From the NCBI RefSeq assembly GCF_018399035.1, contig NZ_CP073760.1, positions 1,550,001-1,614,000 of the forward strand: DNA of 64,000 nt, written 5' to 3'. Under the pieces are notes generated by a model, which did no database searches, was not told the origin of the DNA, and worked only from the letters and a program-made list of their open reading frames with translations. A program made the translations under genes and the position numbers. Source of the DNA: Thiocapsa sp. GTDB lineage: Bacteria; Pseudomonadota; Gammaproteobacteria; Chromatiales; Chromatiaceae. Shown in pieces: positions 7,133 to 16,388 of this stretch. Each line of letters opens with the position of its first letter. Positions within the stretch are counted from its first letter, which is position 1.

Positions 7133-8292
7133 CAGTTCTCCTTGAAGGCGAAGCCGAGGACCAGGATGCGGCTGTTGCAGACGCCGATGCCGCTTTGGAG
7201 CATGAGCTTGACCACGGTCTCGGCGACATGCGCACCCATGCGGTCGTTGATGCGTCGACCGGCGAGGATGACCTCGGGGTGGTAGCCGATGGCGACGGAC
7301 TTGTGGGTCAGATAATAGGGGTCGACACCGATGCAGTGTCCGCCGACCAGGCCGGGGCGGAAGGGGAGGAAGTTCCATTTGCTCCCGGCGGCTTCGAGCA
7401 CCTCGAGGGTGTCGATGCCGAGCTTGTTGAAGATGAGGGCAAGCTCGTTCATGAAGGCGATGTTGAGATCGCGCTGGGTGTTCTCGATGACCTTGGCGAC
7501 CTCGGCGACGCGGATGCTGCTGGCCGGGTGAGTGCCGGCGGTGATGATCGCGGTGTAGAGGGCATCGACGATGGCGGCGATCTCGGGGGTGGAGCCGCTG
7601 GTGACCTTTTTGATGGTGGTGAGGCGGTGCTCGCGGTCGCCGGGGTTGATGCGCTCGGGGGAGTAGCCGCAGTAGAAGCCGTTGTGGTCGGGTGGGGGTG
7701 GCGGCTCGTCCGTGGTCTCGGCGGTGGGTTGTCGGATTACGCTGTCGCTCATCCGACCTCCGCGTACGCCTTCGCCTGCGCTGGATGCTCGGCGGTCGGG
7801 ATTCGGGAGCGCCGCGGGTGCCGTGGTGCGGCGATCGGTATGGATGTAGCTCAGACCGGAGGCGCGGGCGAGCACGGGGACGCAGTCTTCCTCGGTGCAG
7901 CCGGGGTAGACGGTGGATTCGTAGATGACCAGGTCGCCGGGTTTGAGGACCTTGCCGACGGTTTCGGACGCCTTGATGAGGGGCGTGAGGTCGGGGCGCT
8001 TGTACTCATCGACCGGGGTGGGCACGGTGACGATGAAGATGCGACAGGGGCGCAGGGCATCGAGGTCGTCGGTGTAGGTGAGCTGGCGGGCGGCGGCGAG
8101 GTCTTCGGGGCTGGTCTCGCGGGTGCTGTCGCGACCGGCCGTGAGCTCGGCGATGCGGGCTTGGTTGATGTCGAAACCGATCACCGGGCGGTGTTTGGCG
8201 AACTCCACGGCGAGCGGCAGACCGACGTAGCCCAGGCCGATGATGGCGATGGGGGTGTCGGGGTTTGTGAGATGGGCGAGGTGTTGGGCCAT
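7133..8292 (-). pseudogene. UDP-sugar 6-dehydrogenase (TviB/WecC-like), C-terminally truncated
   Basis: The protein starts MAQHLAHL at 8292 and has the Rossmann motif GLGYVGLP. It also has the Cys active-site motif [11 protein letters not shown] and the C-terminal start [12 protein letters not shown], where homology ends abruptly. The UDP-binding C-terminal domain is missing. Relatives oxidise UDP-GlcNAc or UDP-ManNAc to uronic acids for capsule or O-antigen. An in-frame insert of about 55 residues ([12 protein letters not shown] to PPPPPDHNG) splits the usual [16 protein letters not shown] junction. It includes a GTCGGATTACGCT/ATCCGAC-type repeat. The gene is probably inactive. Its first 15 or so codons recur at 13,605-13,661. 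Confidence 0.8.
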
Positions 8293-8298
8293 GTGGGG

Positions 8299-8345
8299 TC
8301 GGGGTTCGGGGTTCGGGGTTCGGGGTTCGGGGTTCGGGGTTCGGG
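8299..8345. repeat. GGGGTTC heptanucleotide microsatellite
   Basis: About six copies of GGGGTTC lie directly upstream of the tviB-like start codon, so they occupy its ribosome-binding region. A degenerate version precedes the duplicated tviB 5' end near 13,665-13,700. Slippage here could vary spacing. Confidence 0.85.
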
Positions 8346-8354
8346 TTGCGACGG

Positions 8355-8525
8355 TCGGCAAGTGTAGGGGCGACTTCAGTCGCCCATAAATCTCGGTGCG
8401 GACGTCTCGGGAGCGTGTAGGGGCGACTTCAGTCGCCCATAAATTTCGGTACGGACGTCTCGGGAGTGTGTAGGGGCGACTTCAGTCGCCCATAAATCTC
8501 GGTGCGGACGTCTCGGGAGTGTGTA
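8355..8525. repeat. family A tandem array, three units of about 53 bp
   Basis: Three direct units of GGGGCGACTTCAGTCGCCC plus a spacer (TAAATCTCGGTGCGGACG). The fourth unit is split by IS1111 copy 2: GTGTA ends at 8525 and GGGGCGACTTCAG resumes at 10,250. Confidence 0.9.
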
Positions 8526-8981
8526 GATACTCTGTTCTGACGCAAGTCCGATTTGCCTCCTATCCATCATTTTTTTCTATCCTCATCGTTGTTTCGGCGG
8601 GATGGTCGTTGAGCAGCTGCCAACCCCATCGGACCCACCTTCGATGATGGATGGGGCTTGGCTGCGGGTGGGGCGCGGGCGGACTCCGTGTGGACAACAC
8701 GTGAATGCCGCAAGCGGGCGTGTGGACAAGCCGGGGACAACCCGCTCCCGGCGGGTTGCCCCCACCTTGACCACACTCATTCACCCGTTGCCCACACTGC
8801 GCCGCACTGAAGCCGCTGCTGGCTGCGAGCGTCTGCGACGCGACTGCTGCTGGTTTTTGATCAATGAATGCCCTGCGCCGTGGTGGTTGAACGCGCTCGT
8901 CTTGTCGGCGGCTCTTGGACGGCCACGCGCGTGCTGTCGGGCCAACCGAGGAGGGTGCCGTGGCGGACATCGCCGAGGTGC
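8526..8981 (-). ncRNA. candidate guide RNA region of IS1111 element, copy 2
   Basis: Counterpart of 2374-2829, with the same GGGGCAACCCGC hairpin. It differs from copy 1 by only a few bases. Same caveats as for copy 1. Confidence 0.35.
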
Positions 8982-9975
8982 TCATGCCGCGGCCTCGCGA
9001 AGCAAGCAGAAGCGGCTGCCGTCGAACGCTTGGCGGTGCTTGAGCATGGCATAGATGGCATGCAGCAATTTGCGCATGACCGCGCAGATGGCCTGAATCT
9101 TCTTCAGGCCGCGCGCTTCGATGAGATGCGTGTAGTAGCTGTTGACGTGCGGTTCATGGCGCGCGGCGCTCAGCGCGGGCATGAACAGCGCCTTGCGCAG
9201 GTGGGCGTTGCCGGCCTTACTCAGGCGCGGGGGTTTGTTCACGCTGGTGCCCGAGGTGCTCTGGCGCGGATCCAGTCCGGCCAGGGCGACCCATTGCTTG
9301 GCACGCATGTCCTCGGGCAGCACCAGCAGCTCACCCATGAGCTGGATGGCGCTGGCGGCGGCGATGCCGGGGATGCCGGTGAGCAGCCGGTAGACCTGCG
9401 CAAGCTCCTCGTCGGCGCTGATGCGCGCATCGGCCCAGTCACGCAGGGCATCAATCCGGGCGGTGTACTGGTGGATGCTCAGGCGCACGTCATCCAGCAC
9501 CACGGCCGGCGTGGTCGTGCTTTGCAGCAGCGCGTGGAGTTGATTCTTCGCCCGCGTGCGATCGACCACCAACGCCTCCAGGCGCCGGGCGCAGGCGCGC
9601 AGCTCCAGTGCCTCGGTCGCCGGGCGCCGCCATGGCTCGAACGGCATGCGCCGGGCAAACTGCGCCAGCACCCCGGCATCGACCGCATCGCTCTTGTTGC
9701 GCGTCTGCAATGCCTCGGCAAAGCGCTTGGCGGCCTTGGGGTTGAGCACCATGAGCGCCAACCCGGCCGCATCGATGGCCAGCGCCAGGTCCAGGTGATA
9801 GCTGCCGGTCGCCTCCAGGCACACCCGCTCCACCCGCGCACCTTGCAAGGCGCTTAATCAGCGCGGCATGACCGCTTGGTGTGTTGGCAAACTCGCGGAC
9901 CTTGCCGAGCTTCTCCTCGGTGCTGACGGCCAGCGCCAGGGTCTTGTGGGCCACATCGATTCCGGCTGTATTCAT
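8982..9975 (-). pseudogene. IS110-family transposase with a frameshift after residue 43
   Basis: The N-terminal part (from ATG 9975, MNTAGIDVAHKT) and the remainder (from about 9848, QGARVERVCLEATG) are in different frames. The cause is one surplus T in CGCCTTGCAAGG. The same T is present in copy 1, so the mutation predates the duplication unless it is a programmed shift. A TTG in the second frame could start an N-truncated protein. Apart from the shift the domains are complete. Confidence 0.85.
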
Positions 9976-10301
9976 CGTCTGTCTCTTCAGGATGCAACGC
10001 GATATTATGATTCCCGGTTCCCCGACCCTGTACCCTCGCCTACCGACCTTGTGTATGCAGGCTCCCGGACATGTCCACGGCCTCGGATACTCTTCGGTAT
10101 GGGCGAAGAGGGCGGGGAGCCCATCTACATGCAAGCTCTGAACAGCGGAACACGACATCCAGGCTTCAGGGGCGAACGGCTTCCCGGGCACTCTTCATAA
10201 AGTCCGTTTATCGCTTTCCTTGTCAATCCCTTCAGAACAGAACATACAAGGGGCGACTTCAGTCGCCCGTAAATCTCGGCGCGGACGTCTCGGGGCGACT
10301 G

Positions 10302-10380
10302 AAGTCGCCCCTACGTCGCCCCTACGTCGCCCCTACGTCGCCCCTACGTCGCCCGTACGTCGCCCGTACGTCGCCTCTAT
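10302..10380. repeat. 11-bp tandem repeat CGCCCCTACGT
   Basis: About seven copies of CGCCCCTACGT or CGCCCGTACGT follow a family A palindrome. They look like expansion of the palindrome's right arm. No coding sense is apparent. Confidence 0.9.
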
Positions 10381-10410
10381 GTGTTGTTTGATGCTTCTTC
10401 GGGAATCGCC

Positions 10411-11109
10411 TTAGTCCCGGTACCCGGAATGGGTGTCTTCCGGATCGTCGAGCAGGCTGCTCGGGTCGTGATCGCACAGCTTGATCGACAATCGGGTGAT
10501 GCTGAACGGGTCCACGGGATCGCTGTGGATGAAGAAGCGTGCGACCAGGCTCACATGCCGGGGCGCTTTGAACCGGCCGGCGGTCAAGCCCATCTCGTTG
10601 CGACGTGTCCGTTGGGTGAGGTATTGGAGCCACTTCAGCACGGGCCAGGTCCGGGCGAAGTGGCTCCAGGGTCGCACGAACCGCCCGGTCGCGACGTAGA
10701 AGAGCACTTGGTCGAGGATCGGATCGACGTGCCGACGCGGCTGGAATCCATGCGCGTCCATCGCCTCCGCGACGGTACGTCGCAGCGGCTCCTCCGGGGC
10801 CGGGGCACGAAACCGCTCCCCTTCCGGGGCGTCTTCATAGGCACGCAGAATGAGAAACAGAAAGGCCGCAACCGAGAACCCGCGCGGGAGCAAGCCGTAA
10901 AGCGTCCCGAGCTGCTCGCGCAGCAGGTCGTCGAGCCATTCGACGGGCAAACGCCCGTGATTGCGTGCGATCCGATCTCGGAGTACTGCGCACTCCTGGA
11001 CGGCATGCTCGGGAAAGGCATCGCACGGCTTGTAAACGGCGAGCGCCAAGGAGCGTGCCCGTGTGTCCGGGTCGACGACGTAGTATTCGTACCAGCCGCT
11101 GGTGGGCAT
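10411..11109 (-). CDS. uncharacterised protein, paralogue of the 16,734-17,615 product
   Basis: The 232-residue protein from MPTSGWYEYYVVDPD is aligned by eye with the paralogue MSTRGWYEYHVMDPA. Shared blocks are LPVEWLDDLLREQLG/LPVVWLDDLLRQQLG, FSVAAFLFLI, FVRPW, VLKWLQYLTQ and a C-terminal ARFFIH...ITRLSIKLCD. There is no signal peptide or membrane segment, and I do not recognise the family. ATG 11,109 is chosen because the paralogue starts there. Longer upstream starts add only low-complexity residues. Both copies lie among Rpn genes. Confidence 0.65.
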   Translation of the reverse strand: MPTSGWYEYYVVDPDTRARSLALAVYKPCDAFPEHAVQECAVLRDRIARNHGRLPVEWLDDLLREQLGTLYGLLPRGFSVAAFLFLILRAYEDAPEGERFRAPAPEEPLRRTVAEAMDAHGFQPRRHVDPILDQVLFYVATGRFVRPWSHFARTWPVLKWLQYLTQRTRRNEMGLTAGRFKAPRHVSLVARFFIHSDPVDPFSITRLSIKLCDHDPSSLLDDPEDTHSGYRD

Positions 11110-12168
11110 GCTCTGGTCCGATTGGTCTCGGGCGGCGCGTCGGGTTGAGGGAGTCCGCGTTTCACGGTTGACTGCGCTCGAGCGGCTCGAAACGCCGGAC
11201 AGGGTTCCGGTTTTCATGCGTCGTCGGCCAGATCTTCCGGCGTGGTGCCGAGAGGCGAAACACTCGAGGGGCGTGCGAGAGCAACAACAGGTAGGGCTCG
11301 GGGTTAGACCGGGTGCCTTTGCGGCCGCCCAACCGGCGTCGGGAGCCTAACCGCGCGACCCGTAAACGTCGTCTTCGGGCACGCTACCGCCCTACCCTGT
11401 CATGAATAGGCATCAAAAACAAAAGCATGGCGAAATTGCATTGTCTTTCGGCGTCAACCGGAAGACCGGCGCATCCTATATCAGAGATTCCGCGGCAACA
11501 AGGGTCGAGCGCTGGGTGTAAGCCCAAAGTCGTCATGTCCCCTTCGTGCAAAGCATGTGTAGGCTCAGCAAGCGGCGTCGGTGCGGCCCTGCGCAAGCTC
11601 AGTCAGGCGCAGACGCATCTGCCACAGCTCCAAGACGGAAAGCGCGTTGATGGTGAGGGCCACTAACTCGCTCCCACGCTCCGCGTGGGAGTGTCGCCCC
11701 GACGCTCTGCGTCGCGTGGCGCGGGGTGCAGCGCAGGCAGGGCGCGTCGGCAGGGTGGCCGACCGGGATCTGCACATCGTCTCGCAAGTCGGTTACGGTC
11801 CGCACAACGACCGACCCTACGGTTGGTAAGCGGATCAGGATCGCGGTTCACCTGGAACCCGGTAGGGTCCGCTGTGCGGACCGGGGGCGGCTGATACGGC
11901 GTCGATGGTGCGCATGTCATGGCCCGCGGCATCGACGGGGCGGGTTCTGCGGCCTCGGCGTGGCGGCGGTCAAACGACGCTGTTGAGGTGCGCGGCGGTT
12001 GCGGTCCGCACAGCGGACCCTACGGTTTCCCTCCGGTTTCCCCTCGTTCCCAAGCTCCGCTTGGGAATGCGGCCCGCAAAGCTCTGCTTTGCGTGTCTGC
12101 TCCGGGAAAGCAGAGCTTCCGGTACCGGGTTCCCAAGCGGAGCTTGGGAACCAGTTAACCCGCTAAAA
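11110..12168. other. gene-free repeat field (families B, C and D)
   Basis: About 1 kb without a convincing gene. It holds a family D hairpin (CTCCCACGC TCC GCGTGGGAG, 11,671-11,691). It holds family B palindromes (GGTCCGCACAGCGGACC type) at about 11,870-11,884 and 12,000-12,020. It also holds family C palindromes (TTCCCAAGC...GCTTGGGAA; GGAAAGCAGAGCTTCC) at 12,050-12,150. The short frames here lack recognisable domains. Confidence 0.7.
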
Positions 12169-12378
12169 TCAGTGTTCCTCGCCAACACTCATGTGCCGTA
12201 CCGCGCGCAACCAATCCTCTCCGTCGGGACTGATGAGCAGTTGATCGCCGAGGTCTTCCAACGTCCGAAGGTCGGCGATGCGCGCCAGCAACGGTTCGGT
12301 CTGCTCGGCGATCGTCAATCCAAAACGACGGCGTACCTGACGGACCAGGATGTGGCGGGTCGCCTCGCGACCTTGCTC

Positions 12379-12474
12379 AATGCCTTGCTCCAAGCCTTGC
12401 TCCAAGCCTTGCTCCAAGCCTTGCTCCAAGCCTTGCTCCAAGCCTTGCTCCAAACCTTTCTCCAAGCCTTGCTG
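12379..12474 (-). repeat. in-frame 12-bp tandem repeat encoding GLEQ
   Basis: About eight repeats of CAAGCCTTGCTC (plus strand) encode GLEQ in the Rpn gene. The same position has about two repeats at 6105-6140 and about five at 15,720-15,790. The repeat number therefore varies between copies without breaking the frame. Confidence 0.9.
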
Positions 12475-13112
12475 CATCCCTTCTCGTTTCCACTGATCGG
12501 TCCAGCTTTCCAGATTCTCGGCCAACATGTGATACACCTCGCTCAGTTCGCCAAGGGGTGGCAGTTGCACGCCGGGCAGGCGCTTGGGCAAGAAGACGCG
12601 ACCGAACCAGACCGCGAAGTCTCGGCGCAGGCCGGTCTGTTCCGGTGCCTTGAGCCAGTCGAGCAAGGCGTGCACGATGCCCATCGCCTCGTCCGCGCCG
12701 CGGCTCGCCTCGAGCCGAAACAGGGCCGCACTGAGGTTGCGCTCGGGCAGGGAGCCGGCGTTGGCGATGCGCTGCTCGTCGAGCAGCAGGTAAGCCTGTC
12801 GCGGGCGATAGCACTCGAGCAGCGGCGGCACCGGCTCGATGAGCGGCTCGAGCGTCTCGGCAGCACGCCAGGGCGTGACACCATTGTAGAGCACCACGGG
12901 CAGCACGGGCGGCAGACGTCCTGCGGCACTCAGGGTCCCGGCGCGTATGAGATCCTGGTAGAGCAGCCCGAGGTAGGTCTGGATGCGCACGGCCATCCAG
13001 GGATCGACGGTGGATTGGAATTCCAGCAGCAGGTAGATGTAGAGCCAGTCGGGGCCCCAACGCAGACGCCAGACGATGTCGTCGGCGCGATCGCGTAGGT
13101 CGTCGGTGAACT

Positions 13113-13275
13113 ATACCGAGCGCACGCGGGTTTTTCGCCGCATTGCACGCCCCGCGCACGCCGGGACCGCGTTGCGCCTCCTCGCCGTAGTGACCGCTAC
13201 GCCTCGTCGGCGCGCCTTGTCCCGACGCGCGCGGGACGCACCCTGCTTGGCGAAAAACCCACGTGCGCTCGGTAT
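13113..13275. mobile_element. 163-bp MITE-like element with 27-bp terminal inverted repeats (family E)
   Basis: Both ends read ATACCGAGCGCACG(C/T)GGG followed by TTTTTCGCC, inverted, with one mismatch over 27 bp. Comparison with the uninterrupted Rpn copy near 478-485 confirms it is an insertion. No gene lies inside. A left half recurs at 62,082-62,150, in front of purL, and an end piece at 58,065-58,083. Confidence 0.85.
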
Positions 13276-13499
13276 CGCTCCCGCTGCAGCGCTCGAGGGT
13301 CTCGAGGTCGAGCGCTTGGACCCAATCGCCGGGCACGAAGCCGCGCAGCAGGTCGCGCACCATGGCGGCGTGACCGTAGAGCAGTTTGTAGCCGCTGTCG
13401 TGGGTGGGGTCGCGCCGGCGTGACTTGGATGTCTTGGGTGTCTTCATATGACTGATCGATTTCCCTCGCTGTTCTCTCGTTCCCTCGCCCCCGCAACGC

Positions 13500-13600
13500 T
13501 CTGCTTTGCGCCTCTGCTCTCGGGAAGCGGAGCTTCCAGTACCGGGTTCCCAAGCGGAGCTTGGAAACCAGCTCGATCCAGGACGCTCACAGGGGCGTCA
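13500..13600. repeat. family C palindromes
   Basis: GGGAAGCGGAGCTTCC and TTCCCAAGCGGAGCTTGG between the Rpn gene start and the duplicated tviB 5' end. The same block follows the Rpn start at 700-755. Confidence 0.75.
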
Positions 13601-13604
13601 GATC

Positions 13605-13661
13605 TGATGGCGATGGGGGTGTCGGGGTTTGTGAGATGGGCGAGGTGTTGGGCCATGTGCG
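13605..13661 (-). pseudogene. duplicated 5' end of the tviB-like gene
   Basis: Encodes [17 protein letters not shown] and is then lost in repeats. It matches codons 1-17 of the gene starting at 8292, with upstream similarity through the GGGGTTC-like tract. It marks a recombination end point in the old polysaccharide locus. Confidence 0.8.
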
Positions 13662-13715
13662 GTCGAGGTTCGGGTTGTGGGTCCGGATTCGGGGTTCCCG
13701 GTGCGACGGCGGGCA

Positions 13716-13945
13716 AGTGTAGGGGCGACTTCAGTCGCCCATAAATCTCGGTACGGACGTCTCGGGGCGACTGAAGTCGCCCCTACCCTTCTTCAATCTC
13801 GGTACGGACGTCTCGGGGCGACTGAAGTCGCCCCTACCCTTCTTCAATCTCGGTACGGGCGACTCGGGGCGACTGAAGTCGCCCCTACCCTTCTTCAATC
13901 TCGGCGCGGGCGTCTCGGGGCGACTGAAGTCGCCCCTACCCTCTC
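13716..13945. repeat. family A 51-bp tandem array with intact IS1111 target
   Basis: Four 51-bp units (CTTCTTCAATCTCGGTACGGACG spacer). The right edge, GAAGTCGCCCCTACCCTCTCTG, is the unoccupied equivalent of the IS1111 copy 1 insertion site. Confidence 0.9.
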
Positions 13946-13997
13946 TGCTTTGCGTGGCTGCTCTGGGAAAGCAGAGCTTCCGGTACCGGATTCCCAA

Positions 13998-14559
13998 GCT
14001 GCTTCAGGCGCAGGATGTTATCGATGCCCAACCCGCCGACCTGAAAGACGCGCTCCGGCTGCTCGCCGAGCTGGATGACCCGGCGCCGGTACTCCTCCGC
14101 CGCGACGAAGTGCAGGTGCGACATCTTGGTGATGCTGTGTCGGATCGCCTCATCGAAGGCCCCCTGCGTTGTTTCGCCCCCGTGCAGGTGGGCGATGGGG
14201 ACACGCGCGATCATGGCGGCAGCGGCGGCGGAGAAGATCTCGTAGCGATCACCGAGTACCAGCATCAGATCGGGCCGTAACTGAGCCAGCGCGTCGGCGA
14301 AGCCGATCATACCGAGGCCCATGGATTTGGTGACGCCCACTGCCGTGTCGGAGCTGAGCAGCATCTCGACCTTGCGATCGACCTGAAAACCATCGGCCTC
14401 GATCGCCTCGACGGTCAGCCCGAACTCGGGCGACAGGTGCATGCCGGTCGCGACGAGTTGCAGCTCCAGTACGGGGGATTGACGGATACCCTCCATCACC
14501 CAGCGCAGCAGGCCGTATTCGGCGCGGGTACCGGTGACGATGCAGATACGTTTGGTCAT
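13998..14559 (-). pseudogene. neuC: UDP-GlcNAc 2-epimerase (hydrolysing), NeuC-like, C-terminally truncated
   Basis: The protein starts MTKRICIVTGTRAEYGLLRW and has LGDRYEIFSAA and HLHGGETTQGAFDEAIRHS, as in NeuC-type epimerases that make ManNAc or related sugars for sialic or legionaminic acid. Homology stops after GIDNILRLKQL (about 190 of some 380 residues), where a family C palindrome takes over. The second half of the active site is therefore missing. It lies upstream of the tviB remnant on the same strand, consistent with a former surface-glycan operon. Confidence 0.85.
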
Positions 14560-15041
14560 GAGGTTGTAGCCGGATGGCCGGCGGGATTGAGCCGACTGTC
14601 GAAACGAAACGGTTGTTGTGGATGCAAGACGATGGTGTGGAAATCCGGGTGCAGCGGGTTGATGATGATATTGCGCTCTTGCGGCACGACTGCGCTGGGC
14701 ACGATGAGAAAAGCTGTCTCCATTCGGCCGATCCAGTCTTCTCCGATTTGTTGCAAGCCTGGATCTTCATACAGCTCTTGCCATTCAGAGGGCAAGCTTG
14801 CGATGTCCACCGATTCAGTTGTCGCTTCGTCCGGAATATCGGCACGGATCAGGACATACCGGTTGCCGAAATGGATCGGGTCCATGTGTACAAGGTTTTC
14901 GAGCACCGTTGTCGCGGCATGCTCGGAGGTGTAAACAGCGAGCAATCCCGGCGGAACCCAACGGCTTCCGACCTTCTGATTTCCGATCCCGCTGAATGCC
15001 GTTGCGGCATGACGCTCCGCCGTCAGACGCCACACCCGCAT
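14556..15041 (-). CDS. RES-domain toxin (NAD+-degrading family)
   Basis: The 161-residue protein starts MRVWRLTAERHAATAFSG, with GSRWVPPGLLAVYTSEHAATTVLE. The early arginine, the tyrosine in VYTSEH and the glutamate in VLE fit the RES active site, whose studied members deplete NAD+. The family's usual RWN is RWV here. The start overlaps the antitoxin stop by one base (TGATG). Its 3' end overlaps the neuC start by four bases. Confidence 0.85.
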   Translation of the reverse strand: MRVWRLTAERHAATAFSGIGNQKVGSRWVPPGLLAVYTSEHAATTVLENLVHMDPIHFGNRYVLIRADIPDEATTESVDIASLPSEWQELYEDPGLQQIGEDWIGRMETAFLIVPSAVVPQERNIIINPLHPDFHTIVLHPQQPFRFDSRLNPAGHPATTS

Positions 15042-15583
15042 CAGCTATAGACACCGTACTCGATGCGCGTCAGGACCCGCTCGACCATGTCGGTTCCGGC
15101 CTCGGTGTCGAGGAGGCTGATCGGCTTTTCGCCGAGTGCCCGATTGGGGGCTTTCAGCCAATTCGCGGCAATCTCCTCGTCCTCGAAAACCTCGACGGCC
15201 CGCGCCTCGATCTTGGCGAGACGATAGAGTCGGTCGGATTCGATCGCGTTGAGGTGTTCATGTTCTTGCTTGCGATGTTTGAAGGTCTGGGTCGACATAC
15301 CGATCAAGTACAGCAGGTCTGATTCTCGGACCCTCAACTTCTTCTGCAGCCGAGCGACACCGGTGACCGGCAACCCACGACGAACCCACGTGACCGGATC
15401 GCCGTCGGTCGCCTCGCGGCCAAAAAGAGTGACGCGGATGCGTGTCGCGGTACCATCCTTTAGGATGACGGTCGCCTTGAAATTCCTCGGCCCGTGCGGA
15501 CTACCCTGAACATCCTGAGTTGGGCGACTTGGATCTTCGGAGTTGTCGCCGTCCACTTTGACCACCGTCTGCGCTGTGCTCAT
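15041..15583 (-). CDS. Xre/MbcA/ParS-type antitoxin (DUF2384)
   Basis: The 180-residue protein from MSTAQTVVKVDGDN has an N-terminal extension, then LRVRESDLLYLIGMSTQTFKHRK (helix-turn-helix). Next come RLYRLAKIEARAVEVFEDEEIAANWLKAPNRALGEKPISLLDTEAG, the classic MbcA/ParS C-terminal domain, and RVLTRIEYGVYS. It neutralises the RES toxin and probably autoregulates. ATG 15,583 fits better than the upstream in-frame codon at 15,640, which lies in a shared repeat. Confidence 0.88.
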   Translation of the reverse strand: MSTAQTVVKVDGDNSEDPSRPTQDVQGSPHGPRNFKATVILKDGTATRIRVTLFGREATDGDPVTWVRRGLPVTGVARLQKKLRVRESDLLYLIGMSTQTFKHRKQEHEHLNAIESDRLYRLAKIEARAVEVFEDEEIAANWLKAPNRALGEKPISLLDTEAGTDMVERVLTRIEYGVYS

Positions 15584-15603
15584 CTCGTGTCTTACCTGTC
15601 GGT

Positions 15604-15655
15604 GCGCGTCGATACCCTCGTTGGTAAGCCTATACCTCAATCAGTTCATCCTTGT
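15604..15655. repeat. short repeat shared with 18,849-18,890
   Basis: CGATACCCTCGTTGGTAA followed by CCTATACCTCAATCAGTT occurs here and again at 18,849-18,890. It sits at the edges of several fragments, so it may mark recombination joints. Confidence 0.7.
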
Positions 15656-15699
15656 CGAAGTTTCGTGTTGCCCTGAGCCCGACCTCCTCATCCCACCAG

Positions 15700-16056
15700 G
15701 ATGTGGCGGGTTGCCTCGCGACCTTGCTCCAAGCCTTGCTCCAAGCCTTGCTCCAAACCTTGCTCCAAACCTTGCTCCAAGCCTTGCTGCATCCCTTCTC
15801 GTTTCCACTGATCGGTCCAGGTTTCCAGATTCTCGGCCAACATGTGATACACCTCGCTGAGTTCGCCAAGGGGTGGCAGTTGCACGCCGGGCAGTCGCTT
15901 GGGCAGGAAGACGCGATCGAACCAGACCGCGAAGTCTCGGCGCAGGCCGGTCTGTTCCGGTGCCTTGAGCCAGTCGAGCAAGGCGTGCACGATGCCCATC
16001 GCCTCGTCCGCGCCGCGGCTCGCCTCGAGCCGAAACAGGGCCGCACTGAGGTTGCG
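15700..16056 (-). pseudogene. central fragment of Rpn/YhgA-like gene
   Basis: Encodes NLSAALFRLEASRGADEAMG through the GLEQ run to EQGREATRHILV. It has neither the nuclease core nor the C-terminus. The left border is in a TCATCCCACC stretch and the right border is a family C palindrome (16,068-16,093). Confidence 0.8.
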
Positions 16057-16096
16057 CTCGTTCCCCTCGTTCCCAAGCGGAGCTTGGGAACCAGTA

Positions 16097-16182
16097 ACGC
16101 CCAAAGGGGAGTCGACCTTTGGGCGCAGCACGATCCATCGATAAAGAAGTAAACCGGATCAAACCGTTGGCGGCGGCTTGAT
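16097..16182 (+). pseudogene. 3' fragment of higA
   Basis: About 85 bp matching 4695-4785 with a few changes, including one missing base that breaks the frame after VDLW. Only the C-terminal codons are present. Confidence 0.8.
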
Positions 16183-16388
16183 CGGCCGACAGGGAGTGCG
16201 GCCGCTGGACACTCCGCGCGAATCCACGGCTTACGATCGCTTCCGCGCCGCAAGGTAGGACACGGAAAGGGGGAAATGCGTCAGGTATTCGGGCTTGAAC
16301 TGTCTTTTCTCTTTTCCGAGTTTTTCCGTGTGCTTCCGTGGCTGAACTCTTGCGACAGGTGCATGCCGGTCGCGATGAGTTTTTGACT

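Larger units (their letters stand above)
8526..10249 (-). mobile_element. IS110 family, IS1111-group insertion sequence, copy 2
   Basis: Reverse-orientation copy of the element at 1026-2829, 1724 bp. Joining the flanks (GTGTA and GGGGCGACTTCAGTCG) restores the family A repeat exactly, so the target is the edge of that palindrome and no bases are duplicated. The near identity to copy 1 implies recent transposition or recombination between copies. Confidence 0.92.
12169..13447 (-). pseudogene. Rpn/YhgA-like nuclease gene split by a 163-bp repeat element
   Basis: The N-terminal part (13,447 to about 13,276) and the rest (about 13,112 to 12,169, ending SVGEEH) together match the copy at 1-650. 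Between them lies an inserted inverted-repeat element that shifts and scrambles the frame. The catalytic region DIVWRLR...YLLLEFQS is downstream of the break. The C-terminal third has a long GLEQ repeat run. It may be non-functional unless a short form starts internally. Confidence 0.85.

Noticed and set aside
7195..8367. 390-residue plus-strand frame opposite the tviB-like gene
   Set aside because: Glycine/valine-rich antisense frame with no domain. The minus strand has a Rossmann motif and an active-site cysteine.
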